DNA of 64,000 nt from Elusimicrobiota bacterium (GCA_016722575.1 JADKIY010000005.1:160645-224644), one strand, 5' to 3'; positions 27,359 through 36,847 are shown, counted from the first letter of the stretch. Notes: generated from the sequence alone by a model not told the origin. Numbers and translations are program-made.

Positions 27359-29430
27359 CGCTCCCCCCGCCGTTTCCGGAGCGCCCATTCGAAAACCCAA
27401 AGGGCCAGGACCGCCCACCACCAACCCGGCCCCGGCGGGTCGAACCGCCCGCCCGCGCGCCCCAGGCCTCTCCGCCAACGGCGGAACCGGCGGGCCGTAA
27501 AGGACTCGACGTCCACCACTTCCCCCCCGGTGGCCGCGGCCAGGCGGGTCAGGGCGGCCGGGGCCGGTCGAACGTCCCGGAATTCGTCCCACCCCGAGGC
27601 CGCCTCCACCCACAGACGGTCCCCGCCCCGGGGCGACCGAACGGACACGTCGTACATCCCCGAGCGCGGTAACGACAGCGCTCCGGTGTACACTCCGTCG
27701 GATTCGGGCTTCAAACGGACGTCGTGGCGCTCCGAACCGTCGGCCGAGCGCCACGTCAAAATCACCGACGACGGGGGCTGAACCCCCGTGAAGCGGACCG
27801 CGACGGGCCAGGGAGCGCCGACGGTGACCGGTCCCTCCGGGCGGTCGATTCGCAACGTGCGTCGGTCCGGAGATTCCCCCAGCCAGCGGACGACGTTTTC
27901 CCAAAACCGCTGGTACAACCAAGGGCCCGGGGTGTTGGCGCCCAGGGCCCAGCGCCAGTCCGTCAAACTCGAAAGGACCATCAACCGCCCGCGCCCCTGG
28001 GCCCGGGCCGAGGCGTGGGACGCGCCGCCCGGCGCTTCAATCAAGGGGACGCCCCCCGACAGGTCCGGCCACAGCGAACCCGCCGCGGATTCCAACGGAG
28101 GCAGCTCGCTCCACCGGGCGCCGTCCAGAAAAAGGACGGACTTGGCGGCGGGGAGAATTTTGGCCGACCAGCGGCCCTCCGGCCCCGGGCGGAAACGATC
28201 GGGCGGCAGCCACGCTTCCAAAGCGTTCCCCCGCCCGGGGCCGCCGTTCGCCCAGTAACGTCCCTCCCCCGCCAACAACAAGCCCCCTCCTTTTTCCACG
28301 TAATCGCCGACCGCCGCGGCGAACCGGGGGCCCAGGCCGAAGCCGGTCAAGGGAAAGTTTTCCAGGATCACGACGTTGAAGGTTTTCAACTGGGCCATCA
28401 GCGTTTCCGCCGTGGGAAAGGGGATCAGCGACAAATCCGTTTCGGGGAGTCCCACCGCGTCTTCCGGGTCCCGCAGAATCACGAAGGAGACCAGATCCAC
28501 CGCGGGGTCCGTTTTGAGCTGCGCCCGGAGAAACGCGTAGTGGGGGCCGGGGCGGCCGCACAAATACAACACGCGCAGGCGGTCGCGCTGAATTTCCATG
28601 AAGAAGGTCCGCGCGTTGTTGCCGAAATATTTTTCGCCGGACGCCCCGTCGACTTCCACCCGGAAACGCGTCGCGCCCGCGCCCGACGGGCGGAAGGAAA
28701 GGACGCTCTCGCCCTCGGTTTCCGTCGACGCCGTCACCGAGCGTTCGGCCAGCCGCCGCTCCCCACTCCACAACGTCCACCGGAGGGGGCCCGGGGGGAC
28801 CGTCGATTTCCGCCACCGGACCGTCACGGGGGTTTCGGCCCCGGCGATCGCCGTCGCGGGGGCCTGGACGGATTCCACAGCGATGTCCGGCGAGCGGTCC
28901 GGAGGCGGCGCCACCGCCAGCACGGGAATCCCCAGGGACCGCCAGGCGTCCTCCGCCCCGGGCTCGCCCCGGCCGTCCGAAAAGAAAACCACCCCGTCGA
29001 GGTCGGGCGCGAGGGATTTCAATTCCCCCAATCGGGAAAAAGCGCTGCGGAGAGCCGCGGGCGTTTCCCGGGCCAGGGCGTCGTCCGTTCGACGGAAAAG
29101 CCCGTCGCCGAGAACAAACGCGGAAATGGAATCCCCGACCGGGGGCGCCGCGTCGGACCACGCCCGCCGGGAACGGGACCATCGGGTCTCCCCCTCCGCG
29201 GCCGCGGGCGTCCCCATGCTGGCCGAATAATCGAAGACGACGGCGATGGAACGCGGCCCCCGGGCCCCGTTCACCCAACGAAAAACGAGCAACGCCAGGA
29301 CGGCCGCGGAAAGGCCCCGAAGGATCCCCACCCACCGCGGCGGACGTCGGCGCGCCAAAAAGAGGAGCGCCCCGGCGACGGCCCCCAGAAGCGCGACGGT
29401 CTCCGCCGGAAAAACGGCGGAACGCGTCAC
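27355..29430 (-). CDS. VWA and glutamine-amidotransferase-like membrane protein (BatA operon)
   Basis: 691 aa. Membrane segments at about residues 10-28 and 36-52, then a von Willebrand A domain with a partial MIDAS, VVFDYSASMG (about 64-73), and DLDGVVFFSDGRG. The centre (about 300-460) reads VLYLCGRPGPHYAFLRAQLKTDP and NVVILENFPLTGFG, the class I amidotransferase-like fold without an obvious catalytic cysteine. A last membrane segment lies near the C-terminus, followed by basic residues. Overlaps neighbours on both sides by 4 bases. Probably a surface complex subunit; no enzymatic role is claimed. Confidence 0.8.
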   Translation of the reverse strand: MTRSAVFPAETVALLGAVAGALLFLARRRPPRWVGILRGLSAAVLALLVFRWVNGARGPRSIAVVFDYSASMGTPAAAEGETRWSRSRRAWSDAAPPVGDSISAFVLGDGLFRRTDDALARETPAALRSAFSRLGELKSLAPDLDGVVFFSDGRGEPGAEDAWRSLGIPVLAVAPPPDRSPDIAVESVQAPATAIAGAETPVTVRWRKSTVPPGPLRWTLWSGERRLAERSVTASTETEGESVLSFRPSGAGATRFRVEVDGASGEKYFGNNARTFFMEIQRDRLRVLYLCGRPGPHYAFLRAQLKTDPAVDLVSFVILRDPEDAVGLPETDLSLIPFPTAETLMAQLKTFNVVILENFPLTGFGLGPRFAAAVGDYVEKGGGLLLAGEGRYWANGGPGRGNALEAWLPPDRFRPGPEGRWSAKILPAAKSVLFLDGARWSELPPLESAAGSLWPDLSGGVPLIEAPGGASHASARAQGRGRLMVLSSLTDWRWALGANTPGPWLYQRFWENVVRWLGESPDRRTLRIDRPEGPVTVGAPWPVAVRFTGVQPPSSVILTWRSADGSERHDVRLKPESDGVYTGALSLPRSGMYDVSVRSPRGGDRLWVEAASGWDEFRDVRPAPAALTRLAAATGGEVVDVESFTARRFRRWRRGLGRAGGRFDPPGPGWWWAVLALWVFEWALRKRRGER

Positions 29431-30173
29431 GGCCGCCCCCGAAATCGCCGCTCCAGAAAGGGTTGATGGACGGCGTCGGTTTTGTAAGTTCCCGTGAGGG
29501 CGAAGAGGACGATGTTCGCGAAGGTTTTTTGACCCTCCCGCCGCTGGCTTTCCCCGCCGGGGTCGCAGGGGTAGAGGGGCTGGCCCACCCGGTCCCGCGC
29601 CAGGGCCCCCAACACGTCGTTGCGGTCATAAACGGCCACCAACCGGTCCCCGGCCCAGAGGCCCCACAAACGGTCTTCGGTTTGCCGCCGTCCGGCGGCG
29701 CGGGGAAGTAGAAAGAACGATCGGAAGAGCGCGTGTGTCAACGGAACGGGACGCCAGGATTCGCCGGGAAAAAGGCGCGACGGAAGGGCCCAGACGGCGC
29801 GGTCCAGCGGGTTGGACGATCCGCCCGCCGTGTTGTCGATCCAAAGAAAGCCCCCGGCCCGAAGATGCTCCCGAAGGCGGGCGACGTCCCCGTCGGTGAT
29901 CCCGGGATCGCCCCGCCCCGCCAAAACCAAAAACGGTTCGTCGGCCAACGCCGCGCTGTCCAGGGTCACCACCCGTCGGGCGGGCCAGGGGTCGAGGCTC
30001 GTGGCCTCCCGAAGGAAAGACGCCGCCGAAGGCCAAACCTCGGGGTACGGATCCCACTCGCCCGGGTGGCGAATTTGGGCGAAAACCAAACGATCCCCCG
30101 GCCAGTCGCCGTCCGCCCGAAGGACGCCGACCAGGCCGAACAGAGCCGAGAGAACCGCCAGGCGGCGTTTCAC
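29427..30173 (-). CDS. DUF4159 domain protein
   Basis: 248 aa exported protein: signal peptide (about residues 1-20), then the DUF4159 body DRLVFAQIRHPGEWDPYPEVWPSAASFLREATSLDPW, FLVLAGRGDPGITDGDVARLREHLRAGGFLWIDNTAG and HALFRSFFLLPRAAGR. The fold is thought to resemble class I amidotransferases. GTG 30173 is in a GTGA overlap with the BatA gene; a longer open frame upstream is not used. Function unknown; always travels with BatA-type operons. Confidence 0.85.
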   Translation of the reverse strand: MKRRLAVLSALFGLVGVLRADGDWPGDRLVFAQIRHPGEWDPYPEVWPSAASFLREATSLDPWPARRVVTLDSAALADEPFLVLAGRGDPGITDGDVARLREHLRAGGFLWIDNTAGGSSNPLDRAVWALPSRLFPGESWRPVPLTHALFRSFFLLPRAAGRRQTEDRLWGLWAGDRLVAVYDRNDVLGALARDRVGQPLYPCDPGGESQRREGQKTFANIVLFALTGTYKTDAVHQPFLERRFRGRP

Positions 30174-32182
30174 CGGGACCGCCGTGGAACAAGCAGCAAA
30201 GTCTCCAGCGCGAACAAAACCAACAGGCCTTGAATCAAGGCGGGGCGGAGCGGACGGCCGGCGAGTTTCCGGGCCCAATCGTCCCTCGGCCCGATCCACA
30301 CGAACCGCCCGGGGCCCAGCCAACGGCCGACGGTGTCCCGGGAAACGCGCGCGGGGTTTCCCTCCTCGTCGGTCCGCGACGCGTTGACCGCGAACACCGT
30401 CCCCTCCCCCGACGAAAAGTCGAGGCGGTAAAAACCGGGCGTTTCCAAGGGCTCCACGCGGAATTCGCCCCCCCGGCCCGTCCATCGTTCAATACTTCCG
30501 TCGGGGCGGCGAAGAACGGCCGTCGCCGCGCCGGGACGGCGCCCGACCCAGGCGCCGCCCAGGATTTCCGGATCGGACGGGGGCGCGGCGTCGGGTCGGG
30601 CCAAAAAGGCCAGGACGTCCCGGCAGAGGATGGGATAAAGGGGCGAGGCGGGCGCGTTGGTCCAATCCCGATCAATGGACGCCGACCACGCCGCCACCCG
30701 TCCGCCGCCGACTTTTCCCCAAACGAGCAACGGACGGCCCGAGGCGCGTCCCCGCAACAACACGGAAGCGCCGGGGCCCGGAACGAGCCCGCCCAGCCGT
30801 TGAAGACGAATCCCCGACCAATCGACGTCCCGCCCGTCTCTGAAAATTCCGAAGGCCGCATCGGATCGCGCGGGCGCCGCGACGTCCTCCACCTCCATCG
30901 GGGCCGTGGCGCGGAAAGGGGCGAAGGACGGCGCCGCGGATTCGGACCATTGGTCCCCCGCCGTGATCCAGAGCCCGCCCCCCTGGCGGACAAAGGCCCC
31001 CAAGGCCGCCGACGCCTCGGAGGTCAAAGACCCGACGTTGAGCAGTGCCACGGCATCGATGCCCGTCAAGGACGCGGCGGAAATCTCGCCGGGCCAAACG
31101 GCGCGAACCCGGGCGCCGTCCCTTTCCCAAGCGTCCAGGACGGGTTGCAGGTAGTGGGCTTCGTCGCTCACGGGGGACAAATTGGGGGCCCCGTTGACGA
31201 TTAGAAAAGACGGCGGGTCCCGCCGGGGAACCACGGCGTAAAAAACATCGTCCTCGGGCAACGCGTCGGGCTCCAACCGGGCGACCACGTTCAAGACCGG
31301 CGAACGAACGAACGGGGAGGCGAAAACGGCCTCGCCCCGGCCGCCCAGAAGGGCCGCCCGGCCCAGGACCGGCGGCCCGTCCGCCACGGTCACCGACCAT
31401 CCCCGCTCCGGTTTTCCGGCGGGACCCCAGGACCGAAGCTCCAGATTCCCCCGCACGCGGCTTGTGGAGGGATCCCAATCGCTCCGGGCGCGAAACAGCG
31501 CGCCGTTGGAATAGTCGCTCCCCGTTTCGCACAGAGCCCACCGGGCGTCCAGCGACGGGAGCCCGGCCGGGGGCGGGGACCGCCAACCGTGGGCCGCCAA
31601 ATCGGAAACAAGGTAGACGGTCCAGGGACCGGGCGCTTCCGACGACTCTTTTTGGACGGCCGCCAACGCCGCGCCCAGATCGGTGGGGCGGTGGGTCGGG
31701 CGGGCCCGCTCCAACAAACGCCGGGCCGCGGTCCGGTCCATGGCCGGCGCCGCCGCGCTCTCCAGGCGGTCCGAGAATATCATCGCCCCCGCCGATTCTC
31801 CGGGCGGAAGCCCGTCCAGAATTTCCAGGGCCCGGGCCCGGGCCGCGTCGAACACCGTTCGCCCCACCTCCACCGCGCCCATGGAATAGGACGCGTCCAG
31901 AAGGATCAGCGATCGCCCCCCGCCCGCGGCCGCGCCGCCCGCCGGACGCCACACCGGTCCGGCGAAAAACAAAATCAGGGCGGCGATCAGGGCCGTTCGA
32001 ATCAACAGCAGCAGCGGATCGCGCCAACGATCGGGGTGGTACCAGGACCCCGCCGCCGCGCGAAGAAGCGCCACGTCGCTGAAGGGGCGCCGGGGCGCGC
32101 CGCGGCGGCCCCAATAGTGGAGGGCCAGGGGAATCAGCGCCGCGGGCGCCGTCCACAAAAATCCGGGGGAGAGGAACGTCAC
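30170..32182 (-). CDS. BatA-type aerotolerance regulator with VWA domain
   Basis: 670 aa. Begins FLSPGFLWTAPAALIPLALHYWGRRGAPRRPFSDVALL, the BatA N-terminal domain with its first membrane segment, a second at about residues 62-80, then a VWA domain with intact MIDAS DASYSMG near 96-102. The rest is beta-rich with a GATase-like part (VAWSASIDRDWTNAP). A membrane segment ends the protein (LIQGLLVLFALETLLLVPRR). In Bacteroides, Bat proteins affect oxygen tolerance; here the role is inferred from family. Four-base overlaps at both ends. Confidence 0.88.
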   Translation of the reverse strand: MTFLSPGFLWTAPAALIPLALHYWGRRGAPRRPFSDVALLRAAAGSWYHPDRWRDPLLLLIRTALIAALILFFAGPVWRPAGGAAAGGGRSLILLDASYSMGAVEVGRTVFDAARARALEILDGLPPGESAGAMIFSDRLESAAAPAMDRTAARRLLERARPTHRPTDLGAALAAVQKESSEAPGPWTVYLVSDLAAHGWRSPPPAGLPSLDARWALCETGSDYSNGALFRARSDWDPSTSRVRGNLELRSWGPAGKPERGWSVTVADGPPVLGRAALLGGRGEAVFASPFVRSPVLNVVARLEPDALPEDDVFYAVVPRRDPPSFLIVNGAPNLSPVSDEAHYLQPVLDAWERDGARVRAVWPGEISAASLTGIDAVALLNVGSLTSEASAALGAFVRQGGGLWITAGDQWSESAAPSFAPFRATAPMEVEDVAAPARSDAAFGIFRDGRDVDWSGIRLQRLGGLVPGPGASVLLRGRASGRPLLVWGKVGGGRVAAWSASIDRDWTNAPASPLYPILCRDVLAFLARPDAAPPSDPEILGGAWVGRRPGAATAVLRRPDGSIERWTGRGGEFRVEPLETPGFYRLDFSSGEGTVFAVNASRTDEEGNPARVSRDTVGRWLGPGRFVWIGPRDDWARKLAGRPLRPALIQGLLVLFALETLLLVPRRSR

Positions 32183-33060
32183 GCGCGCGCGTCCCGTTGA
32201 CGGAGGTAATTCGCCAGGGCCGCGTCCAAGGGCCGGTCCGTGAGGAAAGTCCGGAAATCGGCGCCCAGGGCGGCGAAGGCCGCCGCCAATTGCCGTTGGC
32301 GGTCCGCGGCCAGGCGGCCGTAGCGGCCCGCGACGGCCTCCATATCGACGGACAGGCGGGCGTCGGTTTCGAGGTCTTGAAAATCAAACCGGCCGCGGCC
32401 GGCCAGGGAAAGCTCCACGGGGTCCAAAATCTGAAAGGCAATAATTTCCCGTCCCCGGGCCGCCCATTCCCGGAGGACGGGCATCCACCCCTCGATCGGC
32501 GGGAAAAAATCGGACGCGAGAATCGCCAGGCCCCGCCGGGGCAGGCGCGGGGAGGCCTCCCGCAGGGCCCGCCCCAGGTCGGACGGCCCCGCCGCTGGCG
32601 GGGATTCCAAAAGGGACAACAGCCGGGGGCGCGCGGCCGCGCCGGACCGGGCCGGGAGAAAGGACGTCCGCCCGTCGCCCAAAAGGCCCAGGGCGCAGGC
32701 GTCCCCCTGGCGAAGGACGACGTGGGCGAGGGCGGAAAGAAGTTGGGCGGCGTGGTTGATTTTGGGAAGGCGTCCGTCGGCGGCGAAGGCCATGGACCCG
32801 GAGGTGTCGAGGAGGAGGGCGGCCCGCAAGGGGGCGTCGGCCTGGGTTTCGCGGACGGTCCAGCGGTCGGTGCGGGCGTAGACGGACCAATCCACGTGCC
32901 GCCAATCGTCGCTCGGGGTGTAGGCCCGGTGGCCGACGAAATCGCCCGACACGCCCGAGGCCCGCCCGCGGTGCCGCCCGGCGAACGCGCCGTCGACGCG
33001 CGACCGGGCCCGCAGCGCCAGGGGCGCCAGGCGCGCCCACCAGCGCGGGTCGAGGCTCAT
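32179..33060 (-). CDS. DUF58 domain protein
   Basis: 293 aa. Contains the DUF58 signature GHRAYTPSDDWRHVDWSVYARTDRWTVRETQ (about residues 42-75) followed by a VWA-like domain with MIDAS residues LLLDTSGSMAF near 83-92. No membrane segment. ATG 33060 overlaps the MoxR gene by 4 bases. DUF58 proteins are the usual partner of MoxR ATPases, which are thought to remodel or insert metal into VWA proteins. Confidence 0.9.
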   Translation of the reverse strand: MSLDPRWWARLAPLALRARSRVDGAFAGRHRGRASGVSGDFVGHRAYTPSDDWRHVDWSVYARTDRWTVRETQADAPLRAALLLDTSGSMAFAADGRLPKINHAAQLLSALAHVVLRQGDACALGLLGDGRTSFLPARSGAAARPRLLSLLESPPAAGPSDLGRALREASPRLPRRGLAILASDFFPPIEGWMPVLREWAARGREIIAFQILDPVELSLAGRGRFDFQDLETDARLSVDMEAVAGRYGRLAADRQRQLAAAFAALGADFRTFLTDRPLDAALANYLRQRDARA

Positions 33061-34052
33061 TCCCCCCCGGCGCCGTCCACGAGGCGGCGGACGACGTCGT
33101 CGACGCGCACGCCCTCGGCTTCCGCCCGGTAGGACAACAGCAACCGGTGCCGAAGGACGGGCGCGGCCAGGGCGGCCACGTCCTCCCAGGAAACGGTGAG
33201 GCGGCCGCGCAACAGGCACCGAACCTTGGCGCCCAGAATCAACGCCTGCCCCGCCCGGGGCCCGGCGCCCCAGGCCACGTAGGATTTGACAACCTCCGGC
33301 GCTTTGGGGTCGTCGGGGCGCGTGGAGCGCACCAAGCGGACCACGGAGGCCAGCGGCGTGTCGGCCACGGGGACGTCCCGCACGAGGGATTGAAAATCGA
33401 GCAAGTCCGCGGCGTTCACCGTTTTGGCCGGCGCGTCCACGGCGCCGCCGGTGGTCCGGCGGAGGACGTCCGTTTCTTCGGCGGCGGAGGGGTAGCCCAT
33501 GTTCACCTGGAAGAGAAATCGGTCCAACTGGGCTTCGGGCAGGGGGTAGGTGCCCTCCTGCTCGATGGGGTTCTGGGTGGCGAGCACGAAAAACGGATCG
33601 GGCAACGGGTAGGTGCGACCCAGCACGGTCACCCGGTGCTCCTGCATGGCCTGGAGAAGGGCGGATTGGGTTTTGGGGGGCGTGCGATTGATCTCGTCGG
33701 CCAGCACCAAGTTGGCGAACAGCGGGCCCGGCGCGAAGACGAAGGCGCGCTGGCGCGTGCCGGCGTCTTCCTGCAAGATGTCGGTCCCCGTGATGTCCGA
33801 GGGCATCAGGTCCGGGGTGAATTGAATCCGTTTGAATTGCAGGTCCAGGATGGACGCCAAGGACGATACCAAGAGCGTCTTCGCCAATCCCGGAACGCCC
33901 ACCAGCAGGCAATGGCCCCGGGCGAACAACGCGATCAACAGTTGCTCGACCACGTCCTCCTGGCCGACGACCGCCTTGGCCAACTCCCGGCGGATGCCCT
34001 CGGCCGCCCGGGAAAACCGCTCCAACCGTTTTTCCAAAACCGGCGCGCTCAC
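33057..34052 (-). CDS. MoxR family AAA+ ATPase
   Basis: 331 aa. Walker A LVGVPGLAKT near residue 47, Walker B LVLADEINRTPPKTQSALLQAMQE near 110, sensor 1 FVLATQNPIEQEGTYPLPEAQLDRFL near 147, and the RAGQALILGAKVRCLL sensor 2 region. First of the MoxR-DUF58-BatA-DUF4159-VWA-DUF4175 series. I chose GTG 34052 because it forms a GTGA overlap with the gene upstream, like most junctions here; GTG 34070 would add six residues. Acts as chaperone for VWA partners by family knowledge. Confidence 0.92.
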   Translation of the reverse strand: MSAPVLEKRLERFSRAAEGIRRELAKAVVGQEDVVEQLLIALFARGHCLLVGVPGLAKTLLVSSLASILDLQFKRIQFTPDLMPSDITGTDILQEDAGTRQRAFVFAPGPLFANLVLADEINRTPPKTQSALLQAMQEHRVTVLGRTYPLPDPFFVLATQNPIEQEGTYPLPEAQLDRFLFQVNMGYPSAAEETDVLRRTTGGAVDAPAKTVNAADLLDFQSLVRDVPVADTPLASVVRLVRSTRPDDPKAPEVVKSYVAWGAGPRAGQALILGAKVRCLLRGRLTVSWEDVAALAAPVLRHRLLLSYRAEAEGVRVDDVVRRLVDGAGGE

Positions 34053-35014
34053 AAGGAGACCCCCAACCACCGATGGGCCAAAGAGCCGAGGAAGGACGTC
34101 ATCGCGACGGCCCCGGCCACGATGGCCAAATTGAGCAACACGCGCCGGCCCAGGTCCATGCCGGACAAGAACGCCAACGCGGCCGAAACAACCGTCACCG
34201 CCGCGCCGGCGGCCACGGCCGAGATTGCCACGCCCGTGGCGCCGAAGAAAACGGGCAGCACCGGAAGGGACGCGCCCAAAAAGTAGCTCAAGCCCACCAG
34301 GGCCGCGGCCGAACGGGGCGAGGCGCCGTCGTCCGACTCGGCGGGTCGCCCGAGAAACGCCTCTTTCCGCCGCTGGGTCCGCTCGATTTCCCGCTCGGAC
34401 CCGGTCGCCGCGTAGGCGCCCGCCGCCATGGAAAAGGCGCCGGCCGCGGCCACCGACACGCTCGCGGCCAACACCAGGCGGGGTTCCCGAAGGGCGGCGA
34501 AAAATCCGCTCACGGCCCCCAGGATTTCCACCAAGCCGTCGTTAAAACCCATGAAAATAGTGCGCACCCGCTCGGGGCTGATCTTCTTGCTGACGAATTG
34601 GGAAACGATCACGTCCTCGTGCTCCATCTCGTCGTTTAAAATCTGCCGCACCGCGTTTCCGAGGGGCTTGTCCCGGTATCGGTCCCAGAGTTCCAGGTAT
34701 TTGCGGATGCCGTAAATCTCGATGCCCTCCAAGACCAGGGACACCGCCGCGGGCCCCGCCACCCGGCAGATGGCCGAGAGAACGGCCAATTTTACGCGCC
34801 GCGCCACGTCCAGCCGTTGAAGGTCGATGCCGAAGAAATCCTTCCAAAATTTGTAATGGCCGGCCTCGACGACGACGAGGTTTTCGAGCATTTGGCGCAG
34901 GGGGCCCCGGGCGTGGTCCCGAAAACGCTCGTAGAGACGAAGATCGAACAATTCGTCCAGCACGAGGTCCTCGCCCATGCGGCGGGTCGCACGGTCCAAT
35001 TCCATAGCGGGCAT
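34049..35014 (-). CDS. VIT1/CCC1-family protein with N-terminal ferritin-like domain
   Basis: 321 aa. First half (about residues 1-140) is a rubrerythrin/ferritin-like four-helix bundle with Glu and His residues spaced for iron (DELFDLRLYERF, VVVEAGHYKFWKDFFG, DEMEHEDVIVSQF). Second half carries the VIT1 signature GFNDGLVEILGAVSGFFAAL and four further membrane segments. Such proteins move Fe or Mn across a membrane. It is the first gene of the BatA run. Its ATG lies six bases after TGCTAAAAT, so the transcript may begin at the ATG; no Shine-Dalgarno sequence is visible. Confidence 0.88.
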   Translation of the reverse strand: MPAMELDRATRRMGEDLVLDELFDLRLYERFRDHARGPLRQMLENLVVVEAGHYKFWKDFFGIDLQRLDVARRVKLAVLSAICRVAGPAAVSLVLEGIEIYGIRKYLELWDRYRDKPLGNAVRQILNDEMEHEDVIVSQFVSKKISPERVRTIFMGFNDGLVEILGAVSGFFAALREPRLVLAASVSVAAAGAFSMAAGAYAATGSEREIERTQRRKEAFLGRPAESDDGASPRSAAALVGLSYFLGASLPVLPVFFGATGVAISAVAAGAAVTVVSAALAFLSGMDLGRRVLLNLAIVAGAVAMTSFLGSLAHRWLGVSL

Positions 35015-35020
35015 GGAAAA

Positions 35021-35029
35021 ATTTTAGCA
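35021..35029 (-). promoter_or_regulatory. Extended -10 element, probably leaderless start for the VIT1-like gene
   Basis: On the minus strand TGC-TAAAAT (TGn extended -10) ends six bases before ATG 35014, so a normal start point would fall on the A of the ATG. No -35 match is obvious. Divergent from the queC-like promoter 20 bases away. Confidence 0.5.
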
Positions 35030-35048
35030 CTTTGATTGTTGACGGATT

Positions 35049-35057
35049 TGGTAAATT
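35049..35057 (+). promoter_or_regulatory. Extended -10 element before the queC-like gene
   Basis: TGG-TAAATT ends seven bases before ATG 35065. TTGACG lies just upstream but too close to act as -35. No ribosome site precedes the ATG, in line with a leaderless message. Confidence 0.4.
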
Positions 35058-35064
35058 CTCGGCC

Positions 35065-35742
35065 ATGCGAAAAAATCCCGCGGCGGTTCTGGTGAGCGGC
35101 GGCCTCGACAGCGCGGCCCTTCTCGTTTGGGCCCTGGAGCGCCACGCGCCGGTCCATCCCGTCTACGTGCGTTTCGGCCTCGGCTGGGAGAAGGCCGAAC
35201 TCGCCGCGCTTCGCCGACAGTGGACGGCCCTCCGCCGCCCGGGCCTCCGCCCCCTGACCGTCCTCGAGGCCCCGGCCGCCCCCTTGTACGGCGACCACTG
35301 GAGTCTGTCCAAGGGCCCGGTGCCCGGTTACCGCTCCGCCGACGCCTCGGTGTATTTGCCCGGTCGCAATCTGCTGCTTCTCGGATTGGCCGGCGTGTAT
35401 TGCGCGCGTCAAAAAATCCCCGTCGCGTATTTCGGCGCCTTGAAAGGCAATCCCTTCGCGGACAGCCGGCCCCCGTTTCTGCGCGCCATCTCCCGGGCGG
35501 TCTCCCTGGCCCTCGGCGCCCCCTTTCGGGCGGTGGCCCCTTTCCGCGGTTGGAGCAAAATCCAGGTCCTCTCGCGCTTTCCCGGCGCGCGCTACGATTT
35601 GGCGTTTTCCTGCTTGAACCCCCGGGGCCTCCGGCCCTGCGGCGCGTGCAACAAATGCGCCGAAGGGGACAAAGCCCGTCGATTCCTGGCCGCGTCCCGG
35701 GCGGCCCGGGGTTCGACCCGAAAATCAAATGTGATAAAATAG
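35065..35742 (+). CDS. QueC-like 7-cyano-7-deazaguanine synthase family protein
   Basis: 225 aa from ATG 35065. PP-loop ATP pyrophosphatase: AAVLVSGGLDSAALLVWAL holds the SGGxDS nucleotide loop near residue 10, SVYLPGRNLLLLGLAGVYCARQ matches the QueC PGRN block, and CLNPRGLRPCGACNKCAEGDKAR near the C-terminus is the four-Cys zinc site. QueC turns 7-carboxy-7-deazaguanine into preQ0 for queuosine. No queD, E or F is nearby, so a relative with another amide-forming role remains possible. The start leaves no Shine-Dalgarno. Confidence 0.85.
   Translation: MRKNPAAVLVSGGLDSAALLVWALERHAPVHPVYVRFGLGWEKAELAALRRQWTALRRPGLRPLTVLEAPAAPLYGDHWSLSKGPVPGYRSADASVYLPGRNLLLLGLAGVYCARQKIPVAYFGALKGNPFADSRPPFLRAISRAVSLALGAPFRAVAPFRGWSKIQVLSRFPGARYDLAFSCLNPRGLRPCGACNKCAEGDKARRFLAASRAARGSTRKSNVIK
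35732..35740 (+). promoter_or_regulatory. Extended -10 element before the Gfo/Idh gene
   Basis: TGA-TAAAAT ends exactly six bases before ATG 35747 and lies inside the tail of the preceding gene. Same arrangement as at 35021 and 50314. Confidence 0.5.
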
Positions 35743-35746
35743 CGCT

Positions 35747-36847
35747 ATGAGCCAACGTCCCCTGCACGTCAGCGTTCTCGGCGCCGGGTCGGCCTACGGC
35801 GTGTTTCTCGTCAAATGGGCCTACCAATTGCTGCGCGACCCCAATTCCAACCGGGAAAATCTGACGTTTCCCCCCATCGCCTCCATCAGCTATTCCAACA
35901 CCGACCGGCGCAACACCGCCCTGGTGCTGGAGGTGCTGCAAAACGATTTGCACCAAATGCCCGGCCTGGAAAACGTCACGACCGAGGAAATCAGCCGCCA
36001 CGTGCGGGGCTACGAACGCTGGCGGGAAATGGTGGAGAAGGAAAAACCCGATTTGGTCGTGGTCTGCTCCCCGACCGAAACCCACATCCCCATCTGCCGC
36101 GAGCTCATCACCGGTTTTGGCGTGAAAAACATCCTGTGCGAAACGCCGCTCACCCCGGTCAACGATTCCGACAGCCTGCCCGGCCTCGAAACCCTGGTCA
36201 AGGAGAACGGCGTCACCTTCGGAGTCAATCAGCAATACGCCTCCCTGCCGAACTTTTTAAAGGACCTCCGCTTGAACGCCGCGGAGCCCCAGAGCCCCAC
36301 CTTCGGCGAAGTGTTCGAAGGCGCCCAGGCGGCCGAGATCACCTTCATCACCCACGGCACCCGGCCCTGGCGCCGCTTCGGTAACATCGGCGAACTGATC
36401 ATTTTGGAAGACCTCGGGATTCACGCCCTGGACTTCCTGCCCCCGGCCCTCTGGCGGGAACCCGTCAAGGTGGAAAAAGTTACCCGGGAAGGCGACAACA
36501 TCTTTTTGAACCTCGTGGAATACGAATTGCGCTTCGGCCAGACGCCGGTGAAGTTGGTCCTGGGCTACCGCCGGAAACTCAAAAGCCTCAAGTTGGTCTA
36601 CGCCAAAGGGGACCGGGAATACGATTTCCACGTCACCGGCACCACCAACCCCCAAACCGGGGAATTCACCCGCGGCATCGAAGGCAAAAATTACGCCTTT
36701 CCCTTCCGTTACGCCCTTCGCACCGACCTGGTCAAATATTCCTTCATGCGGTCCCTGGCCGGTCAACCCCTGACGCCGTTGTCCGAGGCGGTGCAACACC
36801 AAAACATCATCCGCCGGATCTACGAAGGGTCGTCCAAACTCAAATAG
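35747..36847 (+). CDS. Gfo/Idh/MocA family oxidoreductase
   Basis: 366 aa NAD(P)-dependent oxidoreductase. Rossmann start VSVLGAGSAYGVFLVKWAYQLL; VVVCSPTETHIPICRELITG and NILCETPLTP fill the place of the usual EKP motif (ETP here), GVNQQYASLPNF and the C-terminal alpha/beta domain follow, ending HQNIIRRIYEGSS. Substrate unknown; probably a sugar or inositol derivative. Begins 4 bases after the queC-like stop with its own -10, and ends at the hairpin terminator at 36861. Confidence 0.85.
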   Translation: MSQRPLHVSVLGAGSAYGVFLVKWAYQLLRDPNSNRENLTFPPIASISYSNTDRRNTALVLEVLQNDLHQMPGLENVTTEEISRHVRGYERWREMVEKEKPDLVVVCSPTETHIPICRELITGFGVKNILCETPLTPVNDSDSLPGLETLVKENGVTFGVNQQYASLPNFLKDLRLNAAEPQSPTFGEVFEGAQAAEITFITHGTRPWRRFGNIGELIILEDLGIHALDFLPPALWREPVKVEKVTREGDNIFLNLVEYELRFGQTPVKLVLGYRRKLKSLKLVYAKGDREYDFHVTGTTNPQTGEFTRGIEGKNYAFPFRYALRTDLVKYSFMRSLAGQPLTPLSEAVQHQNIIRRIYEGSSKLK

